This document shows, one piece after another, positions 53,957 through 63,900 of a stretch of DNA of 64,000 bases (within the stretch, counting starts at the first letter, position 1; each line of letters begins with the position of its first letter). The DNA lies in assembly GCF_000373245.1 (NCBI RefSeq), contig NZ_KB890739.1, positions 224,441-288,440 on the forward strand. Direction: 5' to 3'. The translations under genes were made by a program, and so were the position numbers. The DNA comes from Echinicola pacifica DSM 19836. Lineage in GTDB: Bacteria > Bacteroidota > Bacteroidia > Cytophagales > Cyclobacteriaceae. The notes under the pieces are model-generated. The model worked only from the letters and a program-made list of their open reading frames with translations, did not search any database and was not told the DNA's origin.

Positions 53957-55738
53957 ATGTCTAATAACGAAGATTTTAACTGGGACAAGTTCGAAACCAA
54001 AGGTTTTGGCGAAGGCTACACTTCTGCAGAAAGAGCAGAGATGGAGAAGCTTTATGATCAGACGTTGACGGAGATCAGTGAGAAGGAAGTAATCAAAGGT
54101 GCTGTAGTAGGTATCAATGATAAGGACGTGATCATTAACATTGGCTTTAAGTCTGACGGTCTTGTACCAAGAACAGAATTTAGAGACCTTCCTGACTTGA
54201 AGATCGGTGATGAGGTAGAACTTTTCATTGAAGAGCAGGAGAACTCTCTAGGCCAATTGGTACTTTCTAGAAAGAAAGCCAAAATGGTAAGAGCATGGCA
54301 GGACATTGAAGATGCATTGGAAAATGACAATGTAATCGAAGGTCTTGTGAAGAGAAGAACTAAAGGTGGTCTTATCGTAGATATCTACGGTGTAGAGGCT
54401 TTCTTGCCAGGTTCTCAAATTGACGTGAAGCCTATCAGAGATTTCGATATCTATGTAGGTAAGAAAATGGAAGTAAAAGTGGTTAAAATCAACCACGCTA
54501 ACGATAACGTTGTAGTTTCTCATAAAGTATTGATCGAAAAAGATCTAGAGAAGCAAAAAGCGGAAATCCTGAACAACCTAGAAAAAGGTCAGGTATTGGA
54601 AGGTGTGATCAAAAACATGACCAACTTCGGTGTATTCATCGATCTTGGTGGCGTAGATGGTCTTCTTCACATCACCGATATCTCTTGGGGTCGTATCAAT
54701 CATCCAGAAGAAGTGCTTAACCTTGACGACAAAGTTCAGGTGGTGGTACTTGACTTTGATGATGATAAGAAACGTATCTCTCTAGGTATGAAGCAGCTTA
54801 CTGCTCATCCTTGGGATTCTCTTTCTGCTGAGCTTGAAGTGGGATCTAAGGTTAAAGGTAGAATCGTTAATGTGGCTGATTATGGTGCCTTCCTTGAGCT
54901 TGCTCCAGGTGTAGAAGGTCTAATCCACGTTTCTGAAATGTCTTGGTCTCAGCACTTGAGAAATCCAGCTGACTTCGTGAAAGTTAATGACGAGATCGAA
55001 GCAGTTGTATTGACCTTGGACAAAGATGACAGAAAAATGTCTCTTGGTATCAAGCAGCTTACTGAAGATCCATGGACTAAGCAGGATATGGGTACTAAGT
55101 ACGCTTTGGGTACTAAGCACACAGGTGTGGTAAGAAACCTTACCAACTTCGGATTGTTCCTTGAGCTTGAAGAAGGTATCGACGGTCTTGTTCACGTTTC
55201 TGATCTTTCTTGGACTAAGAAAATCAAACACCCTTCTGAGTATGTGAAGGTAAGTGACGAACTGGAAGTTATCGTTCTTGAACTTGACGTTGACAATAGA
55301 AGACTTGCACTAGGTCATAAGCAACTTGAGGAGAACCCTTGGGATACCTTCGAAGGTGTGTTCCCTGTAGGATCTACTCATAAGTGTACTGTCGTTTCTA
55401 AAAACGATAAAGGTGCCGTTCTTGAGCTTCCTTACGGTCTTGAAGGTTTTGCGACCATCAAAAACCTTGAGAAAGAAGATGGTTCTCAGTTAGAGGTAGG
55501 TGATTCTGTTGATTTTGTGGTGACTGAGTTCTCCAAAGATGATAAGAGAATCGTACTTTCTCACACTGCAACTTTCAGAGAAGAGGCTATGCCATCTAAG
55601 CAACCTGCTAAGAAGGCTGCTGCTCCTAGCGCTAAGAAGAAGGCTCCTGCAGCTGATGCTGGTGAGAAGTCAACCCTTGGTGATCTAGACGCTCTTACTG
55701 CATTGAAAGAGAAAATGGAAGGTGGCGATAATAAATAA
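53957..55738 (+). CDS. rpsA: 30S ribosomal protein S1
   Basis: 593 residues with six S1 (OB-fold) repeats at roughly 38-110, 120-195, 205-280, 290-365, 375-450 and 460-535. The third to fifth are strongest, e.g. GVIKNMTNFGVFIDLGGVDG and GRIVNVADYGAFLELAPGVEG. An Ala/Lys-rich tail (KKAAAPSAKKKAPAADAG) follows. S1 binds mRNA at the small subunit; its role is notable in Bacteroidota, where Shine-Dalgarno motifs are rare. Codon use (TCT, CTT, AGA, GGT) is strongly biased, as in highly expressed genes. Terminator directly downstream. Confidence 0.97.
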   Translation: MSNNEDFNWDKFETKGFGEGYTSAERAEMEKLYDQTLTEISEKEVIKGAVVGINDKDVIINIGFKSDGLVPRTEFRDLPDLKIGDEVELFIEEQENSLGQLVLSRKKAKMVRAWQDIEDALENDNVIEGLVKRRTKGGLIVDIYGVEAFLPGSQIDVKPIRDFDIYVGKKMEVKVVKINHANDNVVVSHKVLIEKDLEKQKAEILNNLEKGQVLEGVIKNMTNFGVFIDLGGVDGLLHITDISWGRINHPEEVLNLDDKVQVVVLDFDDDKKRISLGMKQLTAHPWDSLSAELEVGSKVKGRIVNVADYGAFLELAPGVEGLIHVSEMSWSQHLRNPADFVKVNDEIEAVVLTLDKDDRKMSLGIKQLTEDPWTKQDMGTKYALGTKHTGVVRNLTNFGLFLELEEGIDGLVHVSDLSWTKKIKHPSEYVKVSDELEVIVLELDVDNRRLALGHKQLEENPWDTFEGVFPVGSTHKCTVVSKNDKGAVLELPYGLEGFATIKNLEKEDGSQLEVGDSVDFVVTEFSKDDKRIVLSHTATFREEAMPSKQPAKKAAAPSAKKKAPAADAGEKSTLGDLDALTALKEKMEGGDNK

Positions 55739-55774
55739 GGTGTAATCACCGGATATTATCCTACTCAATAATAT

Positions 55775-55807
55775 AAAGCACCCTATGAAAATAGGGTGCT
55801 TTTTTTT
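55775..55807 (+). terminator. terminator of rpsA
   Basis: AAAGCACCCTAT (55775-55786), GAAA tetraloop, ATAGGGTGCTTT (55791-55802), T run 55800-55807. A 12-bp stem with a GNRA loop. Confidence 0.95.
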
Positions 55808-56470
55808 GTTTTAGCCCCTGGGGCAATGATAGGCTACGTCAACGGTAGCTATATATGGCACCAGACAAGTGTCGGTTCGAGGATGATGGCGGATTCGACC
55901 TCTGTATTCTTATAGTGACAAAAGAAGCTTATTTGCTTTGCCCCTGAGGCAGGTAGGGTTGTTTTTGGGGGAGATTGCGCTAGGCTCGCTGGATAGGAGG
56001 CGGTTGTGCTGGTGATCTAGCCTCTTGGGGAGCCTTGTGGATAAGAGTGAGGGAAGGACGATGGGTGATTCAAGCTTACCATTATAAGAGAACCTCAGAG
56101 AGGTTTTAGCTTTAGTGAGTGGGGAAGCTGGAATCCTGGATATAAGGAAAGGCCGGTTTGAATTGGGTATATAAGCAAGTGTGCTTATAGAGGTGTTGCA
56201 GGATCAGGAAGGCTTGGTTTGTGGAATCACTGGTTTTGGATCGGCAGGAATAGCCCTTGGATTGGGAAAGGTTTGAGGCTTTGGAAAGAGAGGGGGGGAT
56301 AAAGAAGCCTGAGTTTTATATAGTGCTCCACAAAAGACGAGGGGTGGGTCGGCGAATAGAGCTGAGTTTAATATTATATAATTATACTTCGGTGGTATGG
56401 GATGGTAATATTGGTTTAATATAAAAAGTATTTAATCAATAATAATGGAGCTGAAAAAAAGATGGGGCAT
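55808..56470. other. purine-rich non-coding spacer
   Basis: About 660 bp with the plus strand unusually rich in G and A (runs such as GAGAGAGGGGGGG near 56285-56298). No sustained open frame in any direction and no recognised RNA. A short stretch around 55880-55900 resembles tRNA T-arm sequence but does not fold as a tRNA. It may be a relic of a decayed gene or a structured non-coding region. Confidence 0.5.
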
Positions 56471-56499
56471 AAAAAAACACCTCGTAAAAGAGGTGTTTT
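56471..56499 (-). terminator. terminator of tRNA-Cys
   Basis: AAAACACCTC (56474-56483) pairs with GAGGTGTTTT (56490-56499). On the minus strand the stem is followed by a run of seven T (56471-56477), just after the tRNA 3' end. Confidence 0.88.
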
Positions 56500-56502
56500 A
56501 AT

Positions 56503-56576
56503 TGGAGGTCGAGAGCGGATTCGAACCGCTGTAGAAGGTTTTGCAGACCTCTGCCTAGCCACTCGGCCACTCGACC
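56503..56576 (-). tRNA. tRNA-Cys (anticodon GCA)
   Basis: Minus strand begins GGTCGAG (56570-56576), which pairs with CTCGACC near the 3' end. The anticodon loop is CTGCAAA, giving GCA for Cys. The T-arm has GGTTCGAATCC. Discriminator U73 is as expected for Cys, and CCA is encoded in the gene. Length is 74 bases including CCA. Confidence 0.95.
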
Positions 56577-56592
56577 ATTGTTTATTGAGATG

Positions 56593-56623
56593 CAAATGTA
56601 GGTATATTATTTTAAATTACAAA
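56593..56623 (-). promoter_or_regulatory. promoter of tRNA-Cys
   Basis: On the minus strand TTTG (56620-56623), 19 bases, then TACATTTG (56593-56600): an exact Bacteroidota consensus, about 16 bases before the mature tRNA 5' end. Confidence 0.82.
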
Positions 56624-56807
56624 TTTCCTCTGTTTAATTTAATAAGTTTTTTATAAAGGGAATTTGTAGGTTTTGTCAGTATTTGTTGAGGGGGAGGGCA
56701 AATTCACTGCCTGAAATCGCAAGACTAACAAGATATTGTCCCGCGGGGGTTATTTATAAAGGTTCTAAATAGATCGAATATGCTGATATTAGGGTGTAAT
56801 TAACTGT

Positions 56808-56851
56808 TTATTAAGTGGTTATATTGCTTAATAAGAACATTTCTTAATAAG
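56808..56851 (+). repeat. repeated TTATTAAG/CTTAATAA half-sites before the act promoter
   Basis: TTATTAAG at 56808-56815 and CTTAATAAG at 56827-56835 and 56843-56851. The last two are direct copies 16 bases apart; the first is their inverted copy. They end 19 bases before the -33 element of the act operon and could be operator sites for an activator or repressor. Confidence 0.5.
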
Positions 56852-56869
56852 TAAACCCTTATATACGGG

Positions 56870-56900
56870 TTTGAAAAATAGAAGTTGGGTAGTACATTTG
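56870..56900 (+). promoter_or_regulatory. promoter of the act (alternative complex III) operon
   Basis: TTTG (56870-56873), exactly 19 bases, TACATTTG (56893-56900). Predicted start near 56907, giving a 5' UTR of about 42 bases before actA. Confidence 0.85.
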
Positions 56901-56948
56901 TGGGGAGTTTTAAAAACCGTGAAATAAACTGATTAAAGAGTTATAAAT

Positions 56949-58211
56949 ATGTCAATCAAACGCTCGTTATTAAGTGTTCCCTTCAGATTTTGCAACATGG
57001 CGTTGATTATTTCCTTTTTGCTATTAGGATTTAATGCTTTTGCTGCTGACCCTGGAGTATCGGATAGTGAAGACGCCATCAAGGCTGGTGAATCACTATT
57101 TAACGCCAATTGTAAGACCTGCCACAAACTTGATTCCAAGTTCACCGGCCCAGCACTAAGAGGGGTAAGTGATCGTAGAGAGCTCACGTGGATTCAGGCT
57201 TTCATTAAGAATTCCCAGCAAGTTATTCAGCAGGGGGATGCCACAGCTACTGCACTTTTTGCAGAGTACAACAACACGGTGATGCCGGCCCATCAGTTCC
57301 TCAGTGATGAGGATGTGATGAGCTTACTTTCATACATTGAGTATGGAGGCAAAGCCGAAGCTACTCCTGCTGCTGGTGACGGAGCTGCTGGTCAAGGTGC
57401 CGCCACTGGCGGTGTTCCTGGCGAGTACCTTACCATCATTCTCGCGGTTTTGGTGGTAGTGCTTCTGCTCATCCTCATTGTGCTAGGCTTGATCGTTTCT
57501 GTACTTACGAAGTACCTAAACAAACAAGATGATCTGGAGGAAGATGACAAGCAATTCATCAATCAGAGGACCGACTTCAAGAAGGTGTTCAAGAGTGATG
57601 CATTCATCATCATCATCACAGCCATCGTGGTAGCATTGGTTGCCAAGACCGCTATCGATGGTCTGTACACGGTAGGTGTGCAGCAAGGATATGCGCCGAC
57701 TCAGCCTATCGCCTTCTCTCACGAACTCCACGCAGGTGATAAGGAGATCCCTTGTCAGTACTGCCATACAGGAGTAGAGATCGGTAGATCTGCCAATATC
57801 CCTTCTCCTAATATCTGTATGAACTGCCATATGCACGTACAGAATCTGGAAGGTAAGGAAGGCGTATCTCCTGAGATTCAGAAAATTTACGATGCTGTAG
57901 ATAATAACACACCTATAGAATGGGTAAGGGTACATAACTTACCTGATCTGGCATACTTCAACCACTCCCAGCACGTGAAAGTGGGAGGGATCGAATGTCA
58001 GACTTGTCATGGTCCTATCGAAGAAATGGAAGTAGTACGTCAGCATAGCGCCCTTACCATGGGCTGGTGTATCGACTGTCACCGACAGACTGATATCAAA
58101 ACTGCTGGCAATGAGTACTACGACAAGTTGGTTCAACTGCACTCAGAGTCCAAAGATGCCCTCAAAGTGAAGGACATCGGTGGTCTGGAATGTGCTAAGT
58201 GCCACTATTAA
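56949..58211 (+). CDS. actA: alternative complex III subunit ActA (hexaheme cytochrome c)
   Basis: 420 residues. A signal peptide (about 1-32) is followed by a mono-heme cytochrome c domain with CKTCH at 55-59 and a Met ligand candidate in VMPAHQF (about 112). Two membrane helices (about 161-183 and 218-233) lead to a pentaheme domain with CxxCH at 269-273, 290-294, 350-354, 374-378 and 415-419. In the ACIII complex the hemes receive electrons from the ActB clusters and pass them on to an oxidase. First gene of actABCDEF, under a consensus promoter. The terminal acceptor is unknown. Confidence 0.92.
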   Translation: MSIKRSLLSVPFRFCNMALIISFLLLGFNAFAADPGVSDSEDAIKAGESLFNANCKTCHKLDSKFTGPALRGVSDRRELTWIQAFIKNSQQVIQQGDATATALFAEYNNTVMPAHQFLSDEDVMSLLSYIEYGGKAEATPAAGDGAAGQGAATGGVPGEYLTIILAVLVVVLLLILIVLGLIVSVLTKYLNKQDDLEEDDKQFINQRTDFKKVFKSDAFIIIITAIVVALVAKTAIDGLYTVGVQQGYAPTQPIAFSHELHAGDKEIPCQYCHTGVEIGRSANIPSPNICMNCHMHVQNLEGKEGVSPEIQKIYDAVDNNTPIEWVRVHNLPDLAYFNHSQHVKVGGIECQTCHGPIEEMEVVRQHSALTMGWCIDCHRQTDIKTAGNEYYDKLVQLHSESKDALKVKDIGGLECAKCHY

Positions 58212-58251
58212 TTAAAAAATCTTTTAAGAACATTCTTTTCTTTAATATAAA

Positions 58252-61200
58252 ATGAAAGAAAATAAAAAGACATACTGGAAGGGATTAGAACAGCTGACCA
58301 ACGATCCGGAATTTGTAAAAAATGCAGATCGGGAGTTTCCTGAATACCTTCCTATCGCTGGACAAGAAGAAGGAGGAGCATCAAGAAGAGATTTCCTTAA
58401 ACTAATGGGATTCAGCTTAGCAGCCGCCTCTTTGGCCGCCTGTGAAGCTCCTATAAGAAAGGCTATTCCTTATGTGAACAAGCCGGTAGATGTCAATCCT
58501 TCCGTACCTAATTATTACGCCTCTACCTTCTATGCTGGTGGTGAATATGCCTCTGTAGTCATTAAAACTCGTGAAGGCCGACCAATCAAAGTAGATGGAA
58601 ATAAACTTTCTCCAATCACCAAAGGAGGAACAAGCTCTATCGTGGAGGCCTCTGTGCTTTCTCTATACGATAAAAACAGACTCGCTGGCCCTCATAAAGC
58701 AGGCCAACCTTCTGACTGGGCTACTATCGATAAGGAAGTTTCGGCTAAGCTGAAGACCGCTTCCAATGTCAAGATCGTAACCAATACCATAATGTCTCCT
58801 TCTTCTGAAAAGGCCCTGGCCAAATTAGCAGAAGCCATCGGAGGTGCTGAAGTCGTGACCTATGACGCTACTTCTACTTATGGTATCCTGAAGGCAAATG
58901 AGACTTATTATGGTACTGGCGTACTGCCAAACTATAGCTTTGACAAAGCCAAAGTGATCGTCAGCTTTGCGGCCGACTTCATTGGCTCCTGGATCTCTCC
59001 TATCGAATTCTCTAAGCAGTATGCTCAGGGAAGAAAGATCTCTAAGGAGAACCCAAATATGTCAAGACACTTCCAGTTTGAGTCTAACCTGTCCCTTACT
59101 GGTGCCAATGCAGACTATAGAACTCCAATCAGAGCTTCCCAAAGTGGACTAGCAGTATTGGCGCTTTATAATCTACTGGCCAAAAAAGCCGGAGCCAGCA
59201 CAGTAAAAGCTGCTGCGGTAGAGGTGGCACATCTTGATCAAGCCGCCAACGAACTATGGGCCAATAAGGGCAAATCCCTGGTGGTTTCTGGTTCCAATGA
59301 TCCAAACGTTCAGATTGTAATCAATGCAATTAACGAGCTGCTGTCAAATCATAATGCAACTATCAGTTTTGCAAAAACTGTAAATTATAAGAAAGGAAAT
59401 GATGCTTCCATGAACAAGTTTGTAGCTGACTTAGCTGCAGGACGTGTTGGTGGGGTGTTATTCTATAACTGTAACCCTGTGTATGATCACCCGCAAGGTG
59501 AGGCTATCGCTCAGGGAATCGCCAAAGCTAAAGTATCTGTGGCCACCAACGGTAGCCTGGATGAAACGGCTTCTTTGGTACAGTATGTAGCTCCTGATCA
59601 TCATTACCTGGAATCATGGAATGATTTCAATCCTAAAGTAGGAGAGTATAGCTTGTCTCAACCAGGCATCTCACCTTTGTTTGACACCCGTCAGGCGCAG
59701 GATTCATTCTTGACTTGGGCTGGAGACAGCACGAGTTACTATGACTTTTTGCAGTCCACCTGGAAAGACCTTTTTGCAGGTCAATCGGCTATTAGCTCCT
59801 TCCAGGAGTTCTGGGATCAATCATTATACAATGGCTTCTACTCCGTAGCTGGAGAGATCAGCGATGTGAGCCTTACTCCAGTAAGTGAGGTTTCTTCTGC
59901 CGCTGCCGCTATTGCCAAAACTTATTCTGCTTCCAATACTGCTCCTGAGCTGATCATGTATCAGAAATTGGGCATAGGGGATGGACGATTTGCCAATAAC
60001 CCTTGGTTACAGGAAATGTCTGATCCTATTTCTAAAACAACCTGGGACAACTATCTTACGGTATCACAGAAGTGGGCATCCGATAATGGACTCAACATCG
60101 TGGAAGGTAAGACGCTGAAAGCGAAAATCACCGCCAACGGTAAATCCCTAATTGTCCCTGTGCTCATCCAGCCAGGGCAAGCGGACGGAACCATCGGTCT
60201 GGCGATAGGCTATGGTCGTACCAAAGGTGGCCGAGTGGCTAACGGTATTGGGGTAAACGCCTACCAATTACTTGATAGCTCAAAAGGCTATGTGAATTTT
60301 GATATTACCACCGGAGTAAGCATCGAGCTTACAGGTGATAGCTATAAAATTGCCCAGACACAGACCCACCATACCTATATGGATCGTGGCAATGTGATTC
60401 AGGAATCTACCCTTGCAGAATACAAGGAAAATCCTTCTGCAGGTCGTGAGCATCCAATGATCTATAAGGATGGCGAATTTGTGAAGCCTTCCAAGATTAG
60501 TCTTTGGAATGGTCACAAATACAGCCAGCATCACTGGGGTCTGGCGATTGACATGAACTCTTGTGTGGGTTGTGGTGCTTGTACCATTGCTTGCCAGGTG
60601 GAGAACAACGTCGCTGTAGTGGGCAAGGAAGAAGTGCTGAACCGTCGTGAGATGGCTTGGATCAGAATTGACCGTTATTATAGCTCTGACGCCGACACTG
60701 ATGATCTAGAAGGACTGGAGAAAGCTTCTGATAATCCAGAAGTAACCTTCCAGCCGATGATGTGTCAGCATTGTAATAATGCTCCTTGTGAGACCGTGTG
60801 TCCGGTAGCTGCTACGACGCACAGTTCTGAGGGGCTAAACCAAATGACTTATAACAGATGTATCGGTACACGTTATTGTGCCAACAACTGTCCTTATAAA
60901 GTACGTCGATTCAACTGGTTCAAATATCATGATAATAAGGATTTTGCTAAGGTGAACGTTGCTCAAAACGATGACTTAGGCAAGATGGTCCTTAATCCTG
61001 ATGTGACTGTAAGAGCCAGAGGGGTGATGGAGAAATGTAGCTTATGTGTGCAGCGTATCCAAGCTGGTAAACTAGCCGCCAAACGTGAGAAGAGAAAAGT
61101 GCAGGATGGAGAGATCAACGTGGCTTGTGCAGTAGCTTGTCCTACCGATGCATTGGTATTTGGAGACCTTAACGACGCGAATAGCCAAGTTAGCAAGATG

Positions 61201-61341
61201 TTGAAGATTGAGGAGAACTCTACTTCGGCATTGAAAGAGGTCAATGAAGAGCGAGCTTACCACGTATTAGAGGAGATCAATGTGAGCCCTAATATCTGGT
61301 ATATGACCAAGATTAGAAATAAGGACAAAAAAGAAGCGTAA
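58252..61341 (+). CDS. actB: alternative complex III subunit ActB (molybdopterin-like and Fe-S protein)
   Basis: 1029 residues. A twin-arginine signal with SRRDFLKLMGFSLAAASLAAC (RR 45-46, lipobox Cys64) implies Tat export and lipidation. A large molybdopterin-oxidoreductase-like domain (about 80-730) is presumed cofactor-free, as in known ActB. The C-terminal ferredoxin-like domain (about 750-1010) has CVGCGACTIAC from Cys771, CQHCNNAPCETVC from Cys838, CIGTRYCANNC from Cys870 and CSLC at 929. The Thr replacing the second Cys in the third set is consistent with one [3Fe-4S] cluster. It passes electrons from quinol to the ActA hemes. Confidence 0.93.
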   Translation: MKENKKTYWKGLEQLTNDPEFVKNADREFPEYLPIAGQEEGGASRRDFLKLMGFSLAAASLAACEAPIRKAIPYVNKPVDVNPSVPNYYASTFYAGGEYASVVIKTREGRPIKVDGNKLSPITKGGTSSIVEASVLSLYDKNRLAGPHKAGQPSDWATIDKEVSAKLKTASNVKIVTNTIMSPSSEKALAKLAEAIGGAEVVTYDATSTYGILKANETYYGTGVLPNYSFDKAKVIVSFAADFIGSWISPIEFSKQYAQGRKISKENPNMSRHFQFESNLSLTGANADYRTPIRASQSGLAVLALYNLLAKKAGASTVKAAAVEVAHLDQAANELWANKGKSLVVSGSNDPNVQIVINAINELLSNHNATISFAKTVNYKKGNDASMNKFVADLAAGRVGGVLFYNCNPVYDHPQGEAIAQGIAKAKVSVATNGSLDETASLVQYVAPDHHYLESWNDFNPKVGEYSLSQPGISPLFDTRQAQDSFLTWAGDSTSYYDFLQSTWKDLFAGQSAISSFQEFWDQSLYNGFYSVAGEISDVSLTPVSEVSSAAAAIAKTYSASNTAPELIMYQKLGIGDGRFANNPWLQEMSDPISKTTWDNYLTVSQKWASDNGLNIVEGKTLKAKITANGKSLIVPVLIQPGQADGTIGLAIGYGRTKGGRVANGIGVNAYQLLDSSKGYVNFDITTGVSIELTGDSYKIAQTQTHHTYMDRGNVIQESTLAEYKENPSAGREHPMIYKDGEFVKPSKISLWNGHKYSQHHWGLAIDMNSCVGCGACTIACQVENNVAVVGKEEVLNRREMAWIRIDRYYSSDADTDDLEGLEKASDNPEVTFQPMMCQHCNNAPCETVCPVAATTHSSEGLNQMTYNRCIGTRYCANNCPYKVRRFNWFKYHDNKDFAKVNVAQNDDLGKMVLNPDVTVRARGVMEKCSLCVQRIQAGKLAAKREKRKVQDGEINVACAVACPTDALVFGDLNDANSQVSKMLKIEENSTSALKEVNEERAYHVLEEINVSPNIWYMTKIRNKDKKEA

Positions 61342-61359
61342 ATAATAATTTTATAAGAT

Positions 61360-62724
61360 ATGCAGGTTACTTCATCCGTACGCGAGCCGTTAGTTACGGG
61401 CGGTAAAACTTACAAAGACGTTACCCACGACGTTTCCAGACACGTGGAAGGCAAGCCTACCATCGGCTGGATGCTGGGTTTAGCTGTTTCCATTGGCGCC
61501 TTACTTTTAGGTGGGATTGCTGTGGGAGCCACAGTCTGGGAAGGAATTGGTATGTGGGGATTGAACAAGACAGTAGGCTGGGCATGGGATATCACCAACT
61601 TCGTATGGTGGGTAGGTATCGGTCACGCCGGTACACTGATCTCCGCCGTATTATTGCTATTCAGACAGAAGTGGAGAACATCCATTAACAGAGCAGCGGA
61701 AGCCATGACCATCTTTGCCGTAATATGTGCAGCGATGTTCCCGGTACTCCACATGGGACGTCCTTGGTTAGGAGCCTATTGGGCACTTCCCCTTCCAAAC
61801 GTCTTTGGTTCTCTTTGGGTAAACTTCAACTCCCCATTGCTTTGGGATGTTTTTGCAATCTCTACTTATTTCTCCGTATCCCTAGTTTTCTGGTATATCG
61901 GTTTGATTCCTGATTTTGCAACCATCCGTGACAGAGCTACTGGCCTTCGCAAGACTATCTATGGAGCATTGAGCTTTGGATGGACTGGCGGCGCCAAAAT
62001 CTGGATGAGGTACGAAACCGTATCCTTGATCCTGGCAGGTCTAGCCACCCCATTGGTACTTTCAGTACACACCATTGTATCCTTTGACTTTGCCACCTCC
62101 GTAATACCAGGATGGCATACCACGATCTTCCCTCCCTACTTTGTGGCTGGAGCGATTTTCTCGGGTTTTGCCATGGTACTTACCTTGATGCTTATTACCA
62201 GAAAGCTATTTAAGCTGGAAGATTATATCACCATGGTTCATATTGAGTTGATGAACATCGTAATTATCATCACTGGATCCATCGTAGGTATAGCTTATAT
62301 CACAGAATTTTTTATCGCTTGGTATTCAGGAGTGGAAGCAGAGCAATATGCTTTCATCAACCGGGCATTCGGTCCTTACTGGTGGGCATACTGGTCCATG
62401 ATGACTTGTAATGTGATCTCTCCACAACTTTTCTGGTTCAAAAAAATCCGAACTTCATTGGTATTTACATTCATCTTATCGATAGTGGTAAACATCGGGA
62501 TGTGGTTCGAGCGATTTGTAATTATCGTTACCTCCTTACATAGAGATTACCTTCCTTCTTCTTGGGCGATGTTTCATCCTACCTGGGCAGATATGGGAGT
62601 TTACCTCTTTACCTTCGGTTTATTCTTCACCCTTTTCTTATTGTTTGCCAAATTCTTCCCGGTAATCAACATGGCTGAGGTGAAATCTGTTCTTAAGTCT
62701 TCATCTGAAAAAGTAAATAAATAA
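61360..62724 (+). CDS. actC: alternative complex III subunit ActC (NrfD-like quinol-binding subunit)
   Basis: 454 residues, strongly hydrophobic with about ten membrane helices. It belongs to the NrfD/PsrC family that binds quinol near the periplasmic side. Conserved segments include [37 protein letters not shown] and [10 protein letters not shown]. Starts 19 bases after actB and its stop codon overlaps the actD start by one base, indicating coupled translation. Confidence 0.93.
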   Translation: MQVTSSVREPLVTGGKTYKDVTHDVSRHVEGKPTIGWMLGLAVSIGALLLGGIAVGATVWEGIGMWGLNKTVGWAWDITNFVWWVGIGHAGTLISAVLLLFRQKWRTSINRAAEAMTIFAVICAAMFPVLHMGRPWLGAYWALPLPNVFGSLWVNFNSPLLWDVFAISTYFSVSLVFWYIGLIPDFATIRDRATGLRKTIYGALSFGWTGGAKIWMRYETVSLILAGLATPLVLSVHTIVSFDFATSVIPGWHTTIFPPYFVAGAIFSGFAMVLTLMLITRKLFKLEDYITMVHIELMNIVIIITGSIVGIAYITEFFIAWYSGVEAEQYAFINRAFGPYWWAYWSMMTCNVISPQLFWFKKIRTSLVFTFILSIVVNIGMWFERFVIIVTSLHRDYLPSSWAMFHPTWADMGVYLFTFGLFFTLFLLFAKFFPVINMAEVKSVLKSSSEKVNK

Positions 62725-63254
62725 TGGAAAGAGATACGAATTTTGTCCTCGGTATTTATGAAGATGAGGATGTATTAAAAGACGCAGTAACCAAGGTGCG
62801 TGATAGTGGGGTGAAAATCCACGAAGTATTCACTCCTTATCCGATTCACGGATTGGAAGATGTATTAGGCTATAAGAGAAGTCGCTTGCCAATTGCGGCA
62901 TTCATCTTCGGAGTTTGTGGGACTGGTTTGGCCCTTACCATGCAGCTATTGATGATGGCTGTAGATTGGCCAATGATCATTGGTGGTAAAGATCACGCTG
63001 CCATACCTGATTTTATCCCAGTGACCTTTGAACTTACAGTGCTTCTGGCTTCTTTCGGGATGGTAGGGGTATTTATGGTAAGTAGTAACCTCAAGCCTTG
63101 GGGTCAGCCAAGGATCTTTGATACCAGAAGTACAGATGATAAGCATGTGATGGCGATAGATCTAGCGGTAAACGCCGGTCTTGGAGAAGATAAAATCAAA
63201 GAAGTGCTTCAGGCTTCTGGTGCTTCTGAGGTGAATAATAAAAGTTTTGAATAG
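62724..63254 (+). CDS. actD: alternative complex III subunit ActD (DUF3341)
   Basis: 176 residues. The cytoplasmic N-terminal ~55 residues (FVLGIYEDEDVLKDAVTKVRDSG, then VFTPYPIHGLEDVLGYKRSRLP) are typical of DUF3341. Two membrane helices (about 57-80 and 100-122) follow, with a short cytoplasmic tail. It is an integral structural subunit of ACIII without cofactors. Overlaps actC by one base. Confidence 0.92.
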   Translation: MERDTNFVLGIYEDEDVLKDAVTKVRDSGVKIHEVFTPYPIHGLEDVLGYKRSRLPIAAFIFGVCGTGLALTMQLLMMAVDWPMIIGGKDHAAIPDFIPVTFELTVLLASFGMVGVFMVSSNLKPWGQPRIFDTRSTDDKHVMAIDLAVNAGLGEDKIKEVLQASGASEVNNKSFE

Positions 63255-63271
63255 TAGGTAACCACGAAAAT

Positions 63272-63898
63272 ATGAAAATTTTAAAGTCCATATATTTACT
63301 TACGCTTTCGGCTGCTTCTATGGGAGTAGTATCCTGTGGGGCTTCCGGAGAGGATCAAGGTTTGGAATATGCACCTCAAATGTATCACTCTGTAGCTTAT
63401 GAGCCGCTTACGCAGATTCAGAATGAAGATGCTGGTAGCTGGCTGTCTAACAGAGAAGATGGAAAAGGTGAATTTTTCAATAGTAATATTTATAACCCGC
63501 ATAGCATGAATATGCGGGAGCCTGTAGCCAATACGGTTCCTAGAAACGAGCACGGTATTTTACCTTATAGACTTGGAGTAGCGGAGTTGGAAGCATCCGA
63601 CAGTGTAGCCAATCCTGTAGCGTTAAACGACCAGGTTTTGGCAGAAGGTCAGCAGTTGTTTACGCAATATTGTATGCCATGTCATGGTGACAGCGGTCAG
63701 GGAGACGGTAAAGTAGGAGAAGTAATCGGTGGTGTGGCCAACCTTACGGGTGGAGCATATATCAACCTTACTGAAGGACATATCTTCCATGTGATCACAC
63801 ATGGTAAGGGAAGAATGGGAGCTCATGGTTCTCAGATTAGCCCTGAAAGAAGATGGAAGATTGTTCACTATGTTAAACAAGAAATTCAGAAACAATAA
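63272..63898 (+). CDS. actE: alternative complex III subunit ActE (mono-heme cytochrome c lipoprotein)
   Basis: 208 residues. Lipoprotein signal MKILKSIYLLTLSAASMGVVSC ends at Cys22. The cytochrome c heme motif is C134-MPC-H138, with a possible Met ligand in KGRMGAHG. It is thought to hand electrons from the pentaheme part to downstream carriers. It begins 17 bases after actD and is followed after two bases by actF. Confidence 0.92.
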   Translation: MKILKSIYLLTLSAASMGVVSCGASGEDQGLEYAPQMYHSVAYEPLTQIQNEDAGSWLSNREDGKGEFFNSNIYNPHSMNMREPVANTVPRNEHGILPYRLGVAELEASDSVANPVALNDQVLAEGQQLFTQYCMPCHGDSGQGDGKVGEVIGGVANLTGGAYINLTEGHIFHVITHGKGRMGAHGSQISPERRWKIVHYVKQEIQKQ

Positions 63899-63900
63899 TA

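Noticed and set aside
53754-54068. 104-codon plus-strand open frame at the 5' end of rpsA
   Set aside because: It overlaps the rpsA promoter, leader and coding start in another frame; rpsA is unmistakable.
55871-55904. tRNA-like sequence (GGTTCGA and GCGGATTCGA motifs) in the rpsA-tRNA spacer
   Set aside because: No acceptor or anticodon stem can be formed around it; only a short match to the tRNA-Cys T-arm remains.
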